From contig NC_080417.1 in assembly GCF_029873635.1 (NCBI RefSeq), positions 25,554,182-25,618,181 of the forward strand: a stretch of DNA of 64,000 bases, written 5' to 3'. Below the pieces are notes generated by a model. It saw only the letters and a list, made by a program, of their open reading frames with translations. It was not told the origin of the DNA and searched no databases. A program made the position numbers and the translations under genes. Source of the DNA: Malania oleifera (taxonomy: Eukaryota; Streptophyta; Magnoliopsida; Santalales; Ximeniaceae). This document shows, piece after piece, positions 48,401 through 61,434 of the stretch. Positions within the stretch are counted from its first letter, which is position 1, and the number at the start of each line of letters is the position of its first letter.

Positions 48401-49515
48401 AAGAAATAAAAACAATGGACAAGTGGATCAACTGTAAAAACTTAGCCGCAACAAATTACCCAACTTAATATGACCTTAAGAGTAGGCAAAAATGCATTAC
48501 CTCCAAGATAAGCCGACCATTCTCATCATATGGGAATCTGCCATGCATGGGTTTCCCATATATATCTCTTGCATCTTCATAGTCATTATCAAAAAGATAA
48601 ACATGGTCACATGTTTCAGGATAGCACGCTGAATGCCCACAAGCACACCCCAACTGCAAACTCTGCATGGGGAAAAAATGAAAAAATGAAAAGAAAAGAC
48701 CCTACATTCATGCTCGCGCGAGGTGGAATGATAAAAGATAATTTTAGATGTTTATGAATCATCCTAATAATAACAGAAATGATACCAACCCATGCATGTG
48801 CCAACAAGCACACAAGCACATATAAGCAGAGAGAGGGAGAGAGAGACAGAGAGAAACTTGGCTGCCAGCGATAGAAAAAGAGATTTTTGGCGGAATAAAG
48901 GCAGGGAGAGGGGGGGGGGGGAAGAAGAAGAAAAAGGAGGATAAGAAGGGAATGCAGGAGGCTTAGTGCTCAATGCCGTGAACAAGGGTACAAACGCACA
49001 AAGAAATGCTGTGAAAATGGTTTTAAAAAGAGTCAAATGGTCCCTGGGTTGGGAATTGCAAGTGCATAGGTCCAAACAAATCTTGTACACCCATAAAGGA
49101 CCCAACCAGCTGACTGACCAAGTTGTTTTAACATAGATGTCAAAGGTCGATGCGCAGAACAATACATTCAGATTCTCAAACTAAGTTTACAGTGGTCAGG
49201 GATCACTCGTGGTTGGCACCAAATCACATTAGTATCCTGATGAAACCAGCATGAGCCATGTGCACTACAGATGGAGTTGCATATTTTATGCAATAACAAC
49301 AAAAGTGCATGCAATCCAAATTTGACAACTCTTCATATTTTTTGTAACAAGAACCAAATTATTCACACATAGAGATTTGGTGGACTTCATAGCATTTTTT
49401 TATGAGTTATTATTATTATTATTATTATTACAGGATATATGTTTAGCACTTTGTATTGGTGATGTTATATGAAAACTTATTGGACTTGTTTTTGGTTTGA
49501 CATATAATTGGTTTA

Positions 49516-49556
<41 letters not shown>

Positions 49557-52500
49557 GATATTCAAGGGAGAGAAAAGTAAATAAAAGAGGAGATAAACAT
49601 GAAAGTGGAAATAAAGGAAATTTTTTCCACTTAAAAAAGTGTAAAACACTCATAATTATCCATATTTCCATATGTAGTATAGATAAACAGCAGAAAAGTT
49701 ACCTCTGCATCAAGATCAAGGGATTGATCAAGCAAAGGCTTCATAATATATGTGAAACTCTCCCAGGGCATGGAGGATTTGGTAATCTGGCCATCAGTAC
49801 CATCTAAAAGGATGCCAAGGGAATCCAGAAAATCCTTATCCACTACACATGCAATTGGAACTGATTCCTTTCCAAAGCTTATATCACCACACAAGATGAC
49901 AGTTTTTTGCCCACAGTTCTGCGCAAAATGACGTGAATCAATAACATAGTGGCACTCATCCATTTCCCAATCCTCGTTCATATAATATGTTGGACTTGTT
50001 GATCTGGGCTGCAAAAGTTCATGCGAGGGAGGTGCCAAGGTAGACCGTAAATGTGAATTTGTAACTGGTTTACATCCTCTGGGACAAATAAACCCCTCTT
50101 GGTGCCAGTTAACATGAATATTATGTTCACTGCAGAGTTTGGCAGCCTTCAAATACAGGCGTTCTGGCAGGACTCCATATTTCCCCTCCAGTGAAGCTTG
50201 AAGGTTTACTCTGCAACAAGCTGAGCGTGCAATAGATAAAATCTCAAGGTTATTAGGCCGGGCTTTTGTTTTCTGAATCTCAGAAAAAAGTATCTTTGCA
50301 ACGGATGAGCATTGGGATTCTGATAGCCTTCCAAGACCAACTGCCTCAGTTACATTAGACTGTACTCTCATTACTTCAGTACCAGCTGAATGTGATGCCT
50401 GGATGCGCTTCTTCAAAGTTGCATTGCTCCTGTTCCTGATTCTATATGATGCTGCTCCTAGACCTTTTTTAAATCTAGGCCGGGTAAGTCTTCCCGATTT
50501 TAATCTATGGGCATAAAAATGAATCCCCTTCTTTGGAGGACGAGAGCCAACTAGCTGTGGCCCCATATGCGCAGCTTGATGGTGGCGCCCAAGATCAGGT
50601 AGAAGATCAAACTTTAACCCACAGAACCTGCAAACGAACTTTCGGAAATTACCTTGAGATTGTGTGTTGTTTTCCACGGATGCTGAGTTATCCAGCTCAA
50701 GTTTCTGTGGGGAATCTTCATCTACAGATAGTGTCTGGTGCTCAGCAATTTTTGATGGCCTGAAATTGGCAGGATGAGCTGATAACACATGCAACCATAA
50801 CTGATCCGTGTTCCCAAAATGGCTGCCACAAGGAATACACAGGACAAGCATGCAATTTTCAACAAATTGAACATGGTGTCTCTCCTGCACATGTGTTTCC
50901 AGGACCTTTTTGTTTGTAAAAGAATCCAGGCAGATGGCACAAGCATAACCTCTAAAAAACCATTGTGCTTCCTTTTTATGATTGTCCATCCAGTGGGTGC
51001 CAAGTGCTTGATCATCAATAAATTCCTCAGAGCAAATTTTGCATCTAATTGTGTCATCAATGTCATGGCCACTCTCAATGGCTAATGGCATTGGAACAGG
51101 ATCTTCTGCAACAGAGGAGGAGATTTGTGTATCCTGGGTAGCATTGAAGCCCCAAAGCCTCACAAGTCTCTCTTTTTCACTGCAAACCAACTTCATTAAA
51201 AATTCCCCGACACTAGGATATTTAGAAGCTTCTGATACAGCCCATTGAAGCTGAATTTCCTTGGGGACTGGGTTTCTCAATGATAGGATACTTTTAAAGA
51301 GCCTGTAAAACAGCTCACATGCTCGATGTAATTGCATCTTTTGTTCCTGTGAGCAGCAATCCTTCAAAAGATCTATAAACACCTCTTTTGAAATTATCCT
51401 GCTCTTACCATTCCTTGCACGTTTAAGCCAGCTTGGAAGGTGTTTCTCACAGTATAATGAATGCCTTTTTGGACTTTCCCAGCAAGGATCAGTGCCATCA
51501 TTGGGACACGAACCTATGCAGCATGGCATCTCTGAGTTGTTATACTCTTTACTGGAATATTCATGATTCTCAGTTAAGCAGCTTCTTCCATTGAAAGCAT
51601 CTCCCTCCATAACTGAGACAGGATCCACCCGTATTGGAGGATCAAGCTGTCCCAACAATACTATATCCTTGCAGGATGAGGATTTAGACCTAGAAATAAT
51701 CTCCTCGTGCTTTCTCTTTAGTTTATTCTCAGGTGGAGGCAAGGTCTTTTTCATATCATCATGGGGCCTGTGTTTCTTACAAAACAAAGAGCCACATAAA
51801 GAACGATGTTTACATCGAGTACCAAGAGTGGTGGTACCTTCACATAATGGTGAATCAACAGGCAGATTCCCTTCGGCTTTTGCATGGTTTCCCGCAAAAC
51901 GAGAGGCCAGATGCACACAACAATAAACATCACCTTCATTTGCCCACCTCACACACTGCCTTCCCTTAGCTTCAATAAAAGCAATGCACTGGCGATTCTT
52001 ACTCCCAAGATTTAAGTGTTTTCTAGCAACTAATCCATTTGTAGGTGTTGATTCCACATCTTTGCTCTGCATGAACTCAGGATTTCCAGCTTCAACTACA
52101 ATGTTATCCCATCTATTAGATGCACTACCAGGGTTTTCAGTTGGTGCAACTCCCTCTCCAAGAATTTCCCCTTTACAATGATCAGACGCTAATGTAGCAT
52201 GATTTACAGTGTCATGGCCATCAAATATTCCAGAGTCAATGCCAACAGTTATAGCTGGATGTGAACCCTTTTCCATGTTTGTAGCATGTGCTTCTGCACG
52301 ACGAACTTCAAGCTTGGGCCTCTTCCTGCTAATTTGAAGAGCTGCAGTCACTGGACTATCCCTGCTTTGCTGCCTGGTGTCTCCACCACTGGAAAGGGGA
52401 TTAGACATTGAAAACCACTTCATGACTTCATTTTTCCATGTCTTCCACTCGGAGCTCAATTCCAGTTGCACTGGTGCATCTGGGAGTGAATGAACTTCAT

Positions 52501-55500
52501 TCCATAGAATAGAATCATTCAATTCCTGAATTAGAAGGGGGAAAAACATCAGCAAAAGGTGGTAGGAAAGAATTCAATTATAACTTATATGATATCTTAC
52601 AAGAAGTATGACGAATTTGTTGGCAGTAATAAATTCATTCCATCTCTTGGCTGGGAAAGATAACAAGGCTTCCCCCAATGTTCAAAGCATTATGGGCCAA
52701 ACTTCCATTAGCTAGTTACAGTATTCACCACCAGCCTTCTACAACAGGTTACATTATAGTAACATATGAAGATAACCAAAGGACAGTATCTTCTGATTCC
52801 AAATTCTTTTAAAAATAAAATAAAATAAAATAAAATGCTTCAAAATGTTACAAGAATCTACCTATTATATTCCCTGATGAGTTACTCATCAAATGATTAG
52901 TCCTAAAGGGTATCATTTGATTCATCTCCTAAAGGCTATCATTTGATTCATCTCCTGGTCTAGTGTCATTCATTGCTTAACCAGAATGATCGGTCCAAAT
53001 TACACGACATAGATAACATCAAAGAGATAAGAGCCAGTGATATCAACCATGCTTCCAACGCACCTTGGCAATCGCCAATATCATGACATTTATTCTGTGT
53101 TTGTGCGTGCTTGTGTTTTTTTCAGAGATTAGGTTATGTATATATATATTTAGTGACATATATTTCAAAGGTCCTTCAAGGAGAAGTTTGTCTAGGAAAG
53201 AGTGGAATTATATATATATATATATAGCATAGTTTCTGCACAGAAGAGGAAAGAAAATGGAAAAGAAATGTTCAAGAAACTAGAGGGCAATATGATATTC
53301 TACAAAGGAAATAAAAGCATGTTTCCATGTCAGCAGTAGTTGAGCCTTTGGATGCCATGCCAGAGTAGTGGTTAGGGCTGTGAGTTAAGCAGGTTAGGTT
53401 GGGCCAAAGACAGATAATTTCAAGCCAATAGGCTAAGCTATGGGTTGACCAAGCTGCACATAATCCAAACTCACTCTTGGGCTTGAGATGCAACAGCTCA
53501 TGTTGGGTCAAAGTGAAGTTAGCAAGCAGCACACCAAATTCACTTTTGCCTGCTTTAGTCTCCTAATCAGAATATCCACTGATGAACATGCATTTTATAA
53601 TGTTCTGCAGCAATGAAAGGAGACTCAAAACTAAATTAATAACCACAATGACACAGATTGAGAAACATTTGAAATCAATAAAAATATAAGCATATTATCT
53701 TTTTTTTTATCACATACAATCATCTTATCATGTTAAAAACTAGTTTAGCTAACTGATTGGGAGTCAAAATCACTCAGCATAACATACAACCATCTTATCA
53801 TGTTAAAAACTAGTTTAGCTAAATGATCGGGAGCCAAAATAAATCAGCATAACATCTTAAATGCATCATTAAGGTGAATCCTGAAAATGGAAAATTAATT
53901 TAAAATGTGCATGTGACTGACTAAACTGTCACATGCAAAAACTATGTCATATATAATAAATAAAAGAGACTAGTGATACAGGGGCAGCATGAAGGATCTG
54001 CATCCATGAGAGAATGCAGGAGAGAAAAAAGGGAGAAGAAGGAGAAGGAAGAGAGAAGATAGGAGGGAGGAGCTAGGAGAGGGGATCTCACGTCTACATT
54101 AATTCAAATTCATCTACTACTACCTACATCATGGCTTTCACACACTATTTGTAAGAAAGCCTCTGACACATGAAATCACAAATTTACACATAAACACCTA
54201 AAACTACATTAAAATACAAACATACCCCTAAAATACACAAATATTACAAACATGCTCCCAAATACACATAATCATAACACAATTAACTACTAACAAAACT
54301 CAACAATCCCTTGACCCAATTCTTCTCAATTATTCTCCAACAAAGATCTTGCCGACGTCTTGCTTCTTGTCCTACATCAAGCAGATGTATGCTCTAAACA
54401 TTGGCACAGGCCAGAGGTGGATCCAGGGAGCCAGGTTGTAGCAACACACATAAAGAAAACACATAAACAAAAAGCTCTTGAATGTCAAATTATTGCTCCA
54501 CCTCTCTTTTTCTTCTGGATCAATTCGCAGGCTTTCTGGATATGGCCACATAACCAGAGTAGTCCATCCTCTCCTCTTAACCCCTCTCTACCCCATCCCA
54601 AGTTTTGAAGCTCAGAGCTAACCATGATCAACCTGTTGGAGTGTCCCCTAATCATAGGGTAAGAATTTTTTTGATAAATAAAATTTCAAACAGAAAATTT
54701 TAAATAAACAAACTTTTATCCTCAACTCCAAATAACAATTTAATTAACTCACAAGATCACAGAAAGTGGGAACAATGTCTCCAACTGTGGAAGTAAAACT
54801 ACGTATATCATGCCCTCCCCAACCCCCAATGGCATGGGAGCTTTTCGCACTGGTGTTATTATTTATTATTTATTTATCAAACTGTAATAAGAATGCAAGG
54901 AATGAAAGAATGGATCTTATGATTTTCTTTTATTGAATTTGGTCCTCCACCCTCCACCTCCAACAAATCCCGGCTTCACCACTAGTCCTAGCTGATGATG
55001 ATTTGACCAAAGTCCTACCTAAACATAAATCAGGTCAACAGTTTTTATGAAGACCCAAACCGTAGTCTGAAAATTTGAAACCTTAAGCATATGTTAGCCC
55101 TGTGCAGTTGCAGTTAAACATGGTGGCACATGGTACAAGTAAAAAGTGGAGGTGCTTGTGGTGCACAATTAAAAACATATGTTGTGGTATTTAATTTAGT
55201 ATATACTAAATTAATAGTGGTTGTGGCAGTGCTGGACAGAGAATAAATGGTAAACATGACATATATGGCCGTGGAATAGTGTCTGGTGAGAACAGTGACT
55301 ACAGTAGAGGAGCAAGAAATTGTTCTTATTTAAGAAATAATTTCCTTCTCCAACTAAAACTTGTTGGCATACTTCTGTTTTTGGGGTGAAAAAGTATTTT
55401 GAAGGTGTAATACTAGGCACAAAGATTTCCAAAAGCAAGAAATATACTTTTGTGAACAATCGTGAAGGTTAATTGCTGAGTATTAAATGATTTTCAAAAG

Positions 55501-58500
55501 CAAGAAATATACTTTTGAAATGCATTCCAAAGTGTCCTTCCCCAACATATTTAATCATTTATTTACATTAAAATGTTGTTGATCAATCCTCATCTGTCTC
55601 TATCTTGGCTTTATTCAGACTGTAGCAAATCTTTGTGATTATAAAAACGGTGACTAGAAATTTTAAAATTTTATATTTTACAAAAAATTTACACACTAGA
55701 AACAGCATTGTGCAAAATAATGTTGAAGCACAACTATATGTCTTTCTATCAATCTATCCCTTTAAAAATTTACAGCTACTGGATTAATGACAACATAAAG
55801 TATCATAGCACAACCAATAATTGCAAAGCATGAAGGAAGTACATACCTCCTTCAACATTTCAACAGACTCTGCACGATGTGCATTCTGACAATGGTGAGC
55901 CCAAGAGTGAAGCGAATGTTCAAGCCACTCAGAATTTAAGTAGCGCTGCAATATCATCTGTGAGGAGACAAAACAGTGTTACTTCAATGCTAATCCAAAA
56001 AGGAGAGGGAATTGAAAAATTAAAATTAATTGTGAAAGTCTCAAACAAAGTCTTGGAATCGCACAGCCCCCAGAAATAATATAGTTTTTTCAGGTATACA
56101 TGCAAAACATGACACAACATTTAATGGCAATTGGATAAAATAATGCCAGCAACAAACCAAATTGGATCATGACAAACATCATCAATATAACCTTTCCATG
56201 TTTGGGCTTTGGGCTTATTTTGGCTACTGTTCGTAGTTGAAGTTCAAATGATGGACCATAATCACACAAAGCAAGACCAACAAGGTGTAAAAGAGTCGCA
56301 GGTTATCTGGTAACCATCTATATAACTTACATGTACACAACAACAAGCATACTCACACATATGCAACACCAAGCAGAGAAGGCTCCTGCATATATTGTGG
56401 GTCTGGAGAGGCAAGATGCACGCTGCCTTACCCCCACATTCGACTGGCTGTTTTCATGAATTGAACTTAAGACTTTCTAGCTTGCATGTAACACCTTTAC
56501 CATAAGTTCAAGGATCACCCCCATGCATACATATACATATACATGTATAAAATTTATACAAGTACATAAAGATAGTGTTTTCACATCACAATAGATAAGT
56601 AACAAAATTATATTGTCATTCCATCTCTAGTTAACCCAAAATAGGAAACTTGTAGATCTGTCAGAAGTATTTTTTGGCTTATATGATGGAAGCAACATTC
56701 TAATGTGACAATAGTGAGATTTTGATATGATTGGAAGCAAGGTTATTTTTCAAGGTTCTATACTGGAAGAACTAAATCAAGGTCACATAGGAGTTTCACC
56801 TGGTATCGGGGGTGGGGGTTGGGTTCCTAAGTGATGAACCTTCCATAGACTGAACCATAAGGACCACAACTATGCTTCAATTGTCATAAAATTGTTGTAG
56901 AACATCTGGGTGGAAGGAAAATATACCCAACCATCTTCTTAAAGGATGTATCAACTACTAACAAATTAATATAAAAACAGCCAAACTATACCTTACTGCA
57001 TGGGGGGGGGGGGGAGACGTTAAAGGATCTTCATATAGGTCTTCAATAAGTATTATTTTAATCTCATACAAATTACAATATATGGTCAATATTAAATCTT
57101 AAACTATAAACTTACATCCTTCAGCAATAACAACATACCAAACAAAAATAATGGCGCCACCAAAATAGCCTATCAAGGACACATAAAATTTAGTATTCTA
57201 CTTCAACCAAAAAATTGCAGGAGTTTACATTCTGAAGCTTCAGAAGCATCCTTCCAAGGTCAAAATATGTTTTACAGCGAGAAGCCTCCACAGCGAATTC
57301 CTTCCAGACTGTCACACTGCGAGCAGTCTCTAACAGAGCCTATACAAGTTTGAACAGATCTAAATTAAAAACAAACATACCAGAAAGATTAACAATCAAG
57401 ACTATAATAGAAACAGAGAGCCTCAATCATGTACCTCAGTGTGTAATTGGTCAATGATATTCAGCATGCTGATACCCAGCTTTTGCATAATGAATCGGCG
57501 TGCAATAGTCAGATCCTTAACCATTTTTAATCCAACATTATGTGATCTATATGCAATAGGCTGTGGGAACTCACTAATGGGGCGTACAAGCAGCACATCT
57601 GCCCAAGAATAATTCCTTGTTCTCGGAAAAAATATAACAAAATATTTCTTCCTGTCATGAGTTGGCTTCGCTTTCACAGTCGATAAGGGCCAATCAGCCC
57701 TCGCACATCTGATACCTGCCTGCCACTTCCCTCTCCACTATACTTGGAAGAATAGAATAGTGAACAATGTAAATAAAACCAGAACATGTTTCTTCATTTT
57801 TTATAGCATATACAGGCACTAGAAATGTCAATTATTGATCATTACCAGAAAACTAGATGTAAAGCTCCAAGCAACGACATTTCCACGTCGTCCCAGGAAA
57901 CATGCATGTGCAATCACATGAATGAATAAACATATAATCAGGATTGTGATTCAAGATCACATTTAGGGAAAGAATTGATCTAATTAAACAGTTTTCTAGT
58001 GATGAGGCTCACTTTTTAGGTTGTCTTAAAATAAAACTGTGTCAAACTATCATTAAATCAGCATGACAGTAGCTATGGAACCAAACTAGTTGAGGTGGTT
58101 TTGTATTTTCTTTTTAAAACCTTTCTCAGACATTTCCCTTTATTTATTTATTTATTTATTTTTATTATTATTATTATTTGGTGTGTGTGTGTGGGGGGGG
58201 GGGGGAGGAGGGGCACTCTGTGTTAGCAGTGCATATTATATCTTTGTATAGATATTAATAAATAATAACCACAACTCACACCATGCAAGACAAGCATACC
58301 CAGTCCGCACCCTTACGGCATGCAGTATAGACTAGATGTGCTGGCCATATTTGTATCAAATAACTTACAACATTAAATTCGGGAATGACTCATAAAAACA
58401 TTTAACATAGATACCTTGACCCATACAGCAACAGATTCATCTTCTTCTGGCCACCTGGTTTCCGAAAGAAATGACTCCCCATCCCCATTGTTGCTTGGCA

Positions 58501-58900
58501 GCTCACCTTCAATAGTTTCCAAAATTAGATGAGAGTTCTCAGAAGCTACACAAGCTCCCATACAGTGATTCTGGACATCTAAGTTCTCATCTTCAAAGTC
58601 ATGGGAATCACAAGACAAATTTTGGCCCTCAACCTCACATTCAAAGTAAGAAGCTCCACTACAGTGGCCTTCTGAAGTAGGCACTTCATTAAACATTGCT
58701 TGGTCTTCACCTATCATTTCTTCTACAGGTCTTTCTGCATTTAGTAATATGCCATCAAATTCACCATCTGCCACTAGAGCTGGTTTCTGAGGTTCAAGGC
58801 AATTAGGCTCTCCATCATATATAAAAGCAGCTGCTGGACCCTGTTGAGGGCAATCAGAATCTCCAACATACTTAATGCCAGAACAAGGAAGTACTTCCAT
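36457..58900 (-). CDS. SUVR5: SUVR5, zinc-finger SET histone H3K9 methyltransferase
   Basis: Eleven coding exons: 58900-58415, 57737-57435, 57339-57229, 55957-55847, 52525-49703, 48662-48501, 48131-48015, 47945-47842, 47740-47603, 36907-36820 and 36564-36457. All GT-AG, 1516 aa (Arabidopsis SUVR5 is about 1380). Start ATG at MEVLPCSGIKYVG. Residues about 158-260 look PWWP-like (WVKWRGKWQAGI, RNYSWADVLLV). Cys-rich knuckles lie near 516-545, 565-595 and 672-705; four C2H2 fingers at about 832-853, 866-887, 900-921 and 969-990; pre-SET Cys cluster from 1284 (CACGHSACYPETC); SET about 1372-1492 (RFINHSCSPNL 1447-1457, EELTYGY 1486-1492); post-SET C-x-C-x4-C at 1504-1511. In Arabidopsis SUVR5 is a nuclear silencer that deposits H3K9me2 at targets chosen by its fingers, with the demethylase LDL1. 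The frame is intact throughout. Odd points: a 10.7-kb intron in SET and Gly1491 where Asp is usual. Confidence 0.94.
37248..37341. repeat. Perfect 47-bp tandem duplication
   Basis: Two adjacent identical copies (37248-37294 and 37295-37341), each starting GCTTACATGTTTTTATTTTG and ending CCGACAAGCAAG. Confidence 0.95.
42650..43008. repeat. Degenerate ~177-bp tandem duplication
   Basis: Two diverged copies share ATTGAAATTTCA.(G)CAAGATG, CATCCCCAGGAATCCTATA, ATTCCCATGAGAT and GGAATAGGATTCCCAAG in the same order. The unit resembles GGAATGGAAT-type MITE ends, but I could not define terminal repeats. Confidence 0.85.
43290..43820 (-). mobile_element. L1-type LINE RT remnant in SUVR5 intron 9
   Basis: Minus-strand reading shows an L1 reverse transcriptase in decay: SITNIYRIIAKVLANRLHVV near 43770-43710, a degenerate region corresponding to the DFEKAYD motif near 43600, and GIL-AIILYVLVVDVLSSLI near 43440-43390. 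Frequent stops and frameshifts. Both ends truncated. Confidence 0.7.
46083..47435 (+). mobile_element. SIRE-like LTR (family C) in SUVR5 intron 9
   Basis: Contains the family features: a cluster of GACTCGTCGACGAG-like motifs (about 46395-46715), the core GCGTGGACGTAGGC...GAGCCGAACCACG (about 47190-47226), and CACCCCCCCTCTAG (about 47376-47389). The sequence TACATGT occurs at both ends (46077-46083 and 47423-47429) and may be or include the target-site duplication, but exact termini are unresolved. It lies antisense to SUVR5. Confidence 0.7.
49407..49552. repeat. (TTA)n and (GA)n microsatellites
   Basis: (TTA)8 at about 49407-49430 and (GA)16 at about 49521-49552, in SUVR5 intron 5 shortly after the donor of the largest exon. 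Confidence 0.95.
52904..52957. repeat. 27-bp tandem duplication in SUVR5 intron 4
   Basis: CTAAAGGGTATCATTTGATT and CTAAAGGCTATCATTTGATT, each followed by CATCTCCT. Just upstream, at 52816-52837, is a short (AAAAT)n tract. Confidence 0.85.
53713..53857. repeat. ~72-bp tandem duplication in SUVR5 intron 4
   Basis: Two near-identical adjacent copies share CATCTTATCATGTTAAAAAC followed by TAGTTTAGCTAA and end CAGCATAACAT. A few point differences separate them. Confidence 0.9.
56390..56525 (-). mobile_element. Au-type tRNA-derived SINE in SUVR5 intron 3
   Basis: On the plus strand: GTCTGGAGAGGCAAGATGCA, then CTGCCTTACCCCCACATT, GGCTGTTTTCATGAATTGAAC and ACACCTTTACCATAAGTTCA. This order matches the reverse complement of the plant Au SINE consensus as I remember it. 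The ATTGAACTT segment is a decayed B box. Located between exons 3 and 4 of SUVR5, in the same orientation as the gene. Confidence 0.7.
58140..58207. repeat. Compound microsatellite ending in poly(G)
   Basis: (TTTA)n, (TTA)n, (TG)n, then a run of about 13 G, in SUVR5 intron 1. A separate 12-G run lies at about 57003-57014. Confidence 0.95.
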
Positions 58901-58969
58901 TATTCCAACCAAAAATATGTAATGCCATATAGTGTCTTTGTTTCCACTAATTAAACCAACTCACTTCTC
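58901..58969 (-). promoter_or_regulatory. SUVR5 5' UTR, second leader segment
   Basis: Between a good acceptor (TTTGAACAG|GAG at 58970/58969) and the ATG at 58900. There is no ATG in frame upstream within this segment: the codon four residues before the Met is TTG, so the start is the ATG of MEVLPC. Splicing to the leader at 61435 onwards is inferred. Confidence 0.5.
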
Positions 58970-60594
58970 CTGTTCAAACAAGCACAAACCAATGGAAGTC
59001 AGATGAATGTGAATGCAGAATGCTAATAATAGTTAAGTGATGGATGATATAATCACATATAATTAGACATCAGAGAAATATAAGTTTTATACTGATTCAC
59101 TGATGAAATGTATGCATGTGCATTAAAGTACACCTATATACCGATGTCTACACTATATAGTACCCTACAAGTACCAGCCAAGCCGAAGAGAAAAGTTCTT
59201 AAATTACCTATATAGGATAACCATGCATAGAAATAGTATGTGCGCTCCTAGAGGATAGGTTTTATAAAAATACAAAGTTCAAATTATCTGATAAAAATGG
59301 CCAGAGACAAGATGCAGTTATCCTCACCAAATAAGACCAGTTATGGCAGATGAAGTACTCCCAGAAAGAACAATCTTATGGCAGTATCAACTAGATTTAT
59401 GCACAGTTCCAGACCTTCGGGGCATGGCCAATTACAGAAGAGAAAATCCTCCTTTGCAGTCTCAAGCATTTAAGCATGCTTCAGTATAGTTTTGGAAGAC
59501 TGATCTAAATCACATAATTGTTTGACTTTGCACAACAAGTTCTAACAGTAAATGTTATATGTGAACCAAAGAGCACATAAAGAAGTAAACAATAATCCCA
59601 TTCTGTTTCCACTTTGAAACCTCAACCATCATAAGTTACCCAGAGAACAATGCCCCTCAGACTCCCACCTAAAAATTTGAAAGAGCGCAATAGTTTTCTC
59701 CAAAATGCAAGTGCTCTATGCCGAATAATATCACCTTTGAACACGAATAATAAAACAGTTGACACAAAGCAACCCAATAATTTAATAGCAGAAAAGAATT
59801 TAAAAAAAACACCGATGTCACCAAAAATACCAAGCGCTCCCCCCCTTTGTCTCAACTTCTCCTTTTCAAAAGTAAAAGTTGGATAGCATGTGTATGGTAA
59901 ATAGCTTTTCCAGGATTTAAAAGCCAACTTTTAGCCTTTTTGGCGAGTTTTAGAAGTTACAAATTTGAAATTTTTAAAACTTAAAACTAGTTTTTTTTCC
60001 AACAAATTATTCAATTTCACTGCTGTCCTTAATTTTTTCAAATATTACAAAACTATTAATGCAATAATTATATTTCCTAAAATACATATCTATTTTAGTC
60101 ATTTTAAATATTTTTAGGCACCTTACAACTATTTTACCAAACATTCAAAGCCAACTTTTCTTTCTAACAAGTCCTTTTTTCACAGGAGGGTCAAACATGC
60201 ATTCAGTATGCAAGTTCACAGAATTCTCCACAACACGCACACAGAGCTTATTCAATATGCAATCATATTTTCCTAAATAGAATGAAATTACAGCCACAAA
60301 TTAATCACAGAAATTTTCAAGTTATCACTGAAACCCCCAAATTATTCTGAACAACTCCTCTCACCAATTTAGTTTCTTTTGCCCAATACGCAGAGCTTTG
60401 TCCCACTAATTTTTCTTTTTTACTCTCTCTCCAAAATTCTTGCCAAAATTCATAATGGAGCTGCTCTTTTCTGAAACCTTTATTTAATAATGTGATTCGT
60501 AATTATTCATGGCACCGAATAATTCTTACTGTCATTTATTTCAATGAGAGTGCATCAGCAGTCAAAATTGTCTGGTTTGACAAAAAATCAAGAT

Positions 60595-60720
60595 TAATGT
60601 GGAATAGTGGCATAGTGGAATTACATCTCCATCTGATTGGGGAGATCATGGGTTCAACACTGGTTAATGTTGGAGGCTGACCTTTGGGGTGAATTCAAGG
60701 CAGATGCCAATTCAAGAAAC
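60595..60720 (+). mobile_element. Candidate tRNA-derived SINE in the SUVR5 leader intron
   Basis: TGGCATAGTGG at 60608-60618 matches an A box and GGGTTCAACAC at 60650-60660 matches a B box, with tRNA-like spacing. The sequence downstream (GGAGGCTGACCTTTGGGGTG) is not tRNA. Boundaries uncertain, no clear tail. Confidence 0.5.
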
Positions 60721-61040
60721 AAGTCCTGAAGCAACCTGACCCCAGACAAAGAGTACATACAGATTATAATCCAAAATTTTCCTAAAGACCTCGTACCACA
60801 TGCAAAACTGACCAGTAGCTCTTACTCTCGTTCCCAAACCCTTAACCACACTACCAAATAGCAGAATGAAGAAAGTGAAAATTGTCATAAACCCTAACAT
60901 TACTCTCGTTTACAAGGAAAACCCTGCAAGGATCGGCAATATCAAAAACGCGCGCAAGGCACGGATCAAACCACATATCCAAAGGAAGAAGAAAGAAAAA
61001 GGTGGGTCAAAACCCAACAACTAAAATAAAAATAAAAATT

Positions 61041-61206
61041 CCCATAATCGCAGAACCCATGTACCATAAAAGCAATCTGCAATCAGAATTGCCCAAATTA
61101 GGCTCTAATTAAAGGTAAATGATAATTCCCATAATCACAGACCCCATGTACCAAAAACGCAATCACCAACCAGAAATACCCAAATTAGACCCTAATTAAA
61201 GGTAAA
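61041..61206. repeat. ~85-bp tandem duplication near the SUVR5 leader
   Basis: Two diverged copies share TTCCCATAATC.CAGA.CCCATGTACCA, CAAATTAG.C and CTAATTAAAGGTAAA in order. Confidence 0.85.
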
Positions 61207-61434
61207 GGATTGAATCAGGGTTTCCCCTGAATATTTCCGTTTGTCCATTTATGCGTATAGAAATAATTTCAATAACAGGGGCAGAGGGTCAGAAGAGTTG
61301 AGCTAGGTCACGACTGGAAAATGTTACATTGCATATGCCACCATCACCACCATGCCCTAAACAAAGAACCAAAACGCAAGAGGAAACCAAAGTAGACGGA
61401 AATTAAAACAAATGGAGTTGCAACGTAATGTACC

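Noticed and set aside
50533-52181. Plus- and minus-strand frames of 60-118 codons overlapping the large SUVR5 exon
   Set aside because: Out-of-frame shadows of the 941-codon exon.
58901-58912. Extended SUVR5 start giving four extra residues before MEVLPC
   Set aside because: The upstream codon is TTG, not ATG. The ATG at 58900 matches the usual family start.
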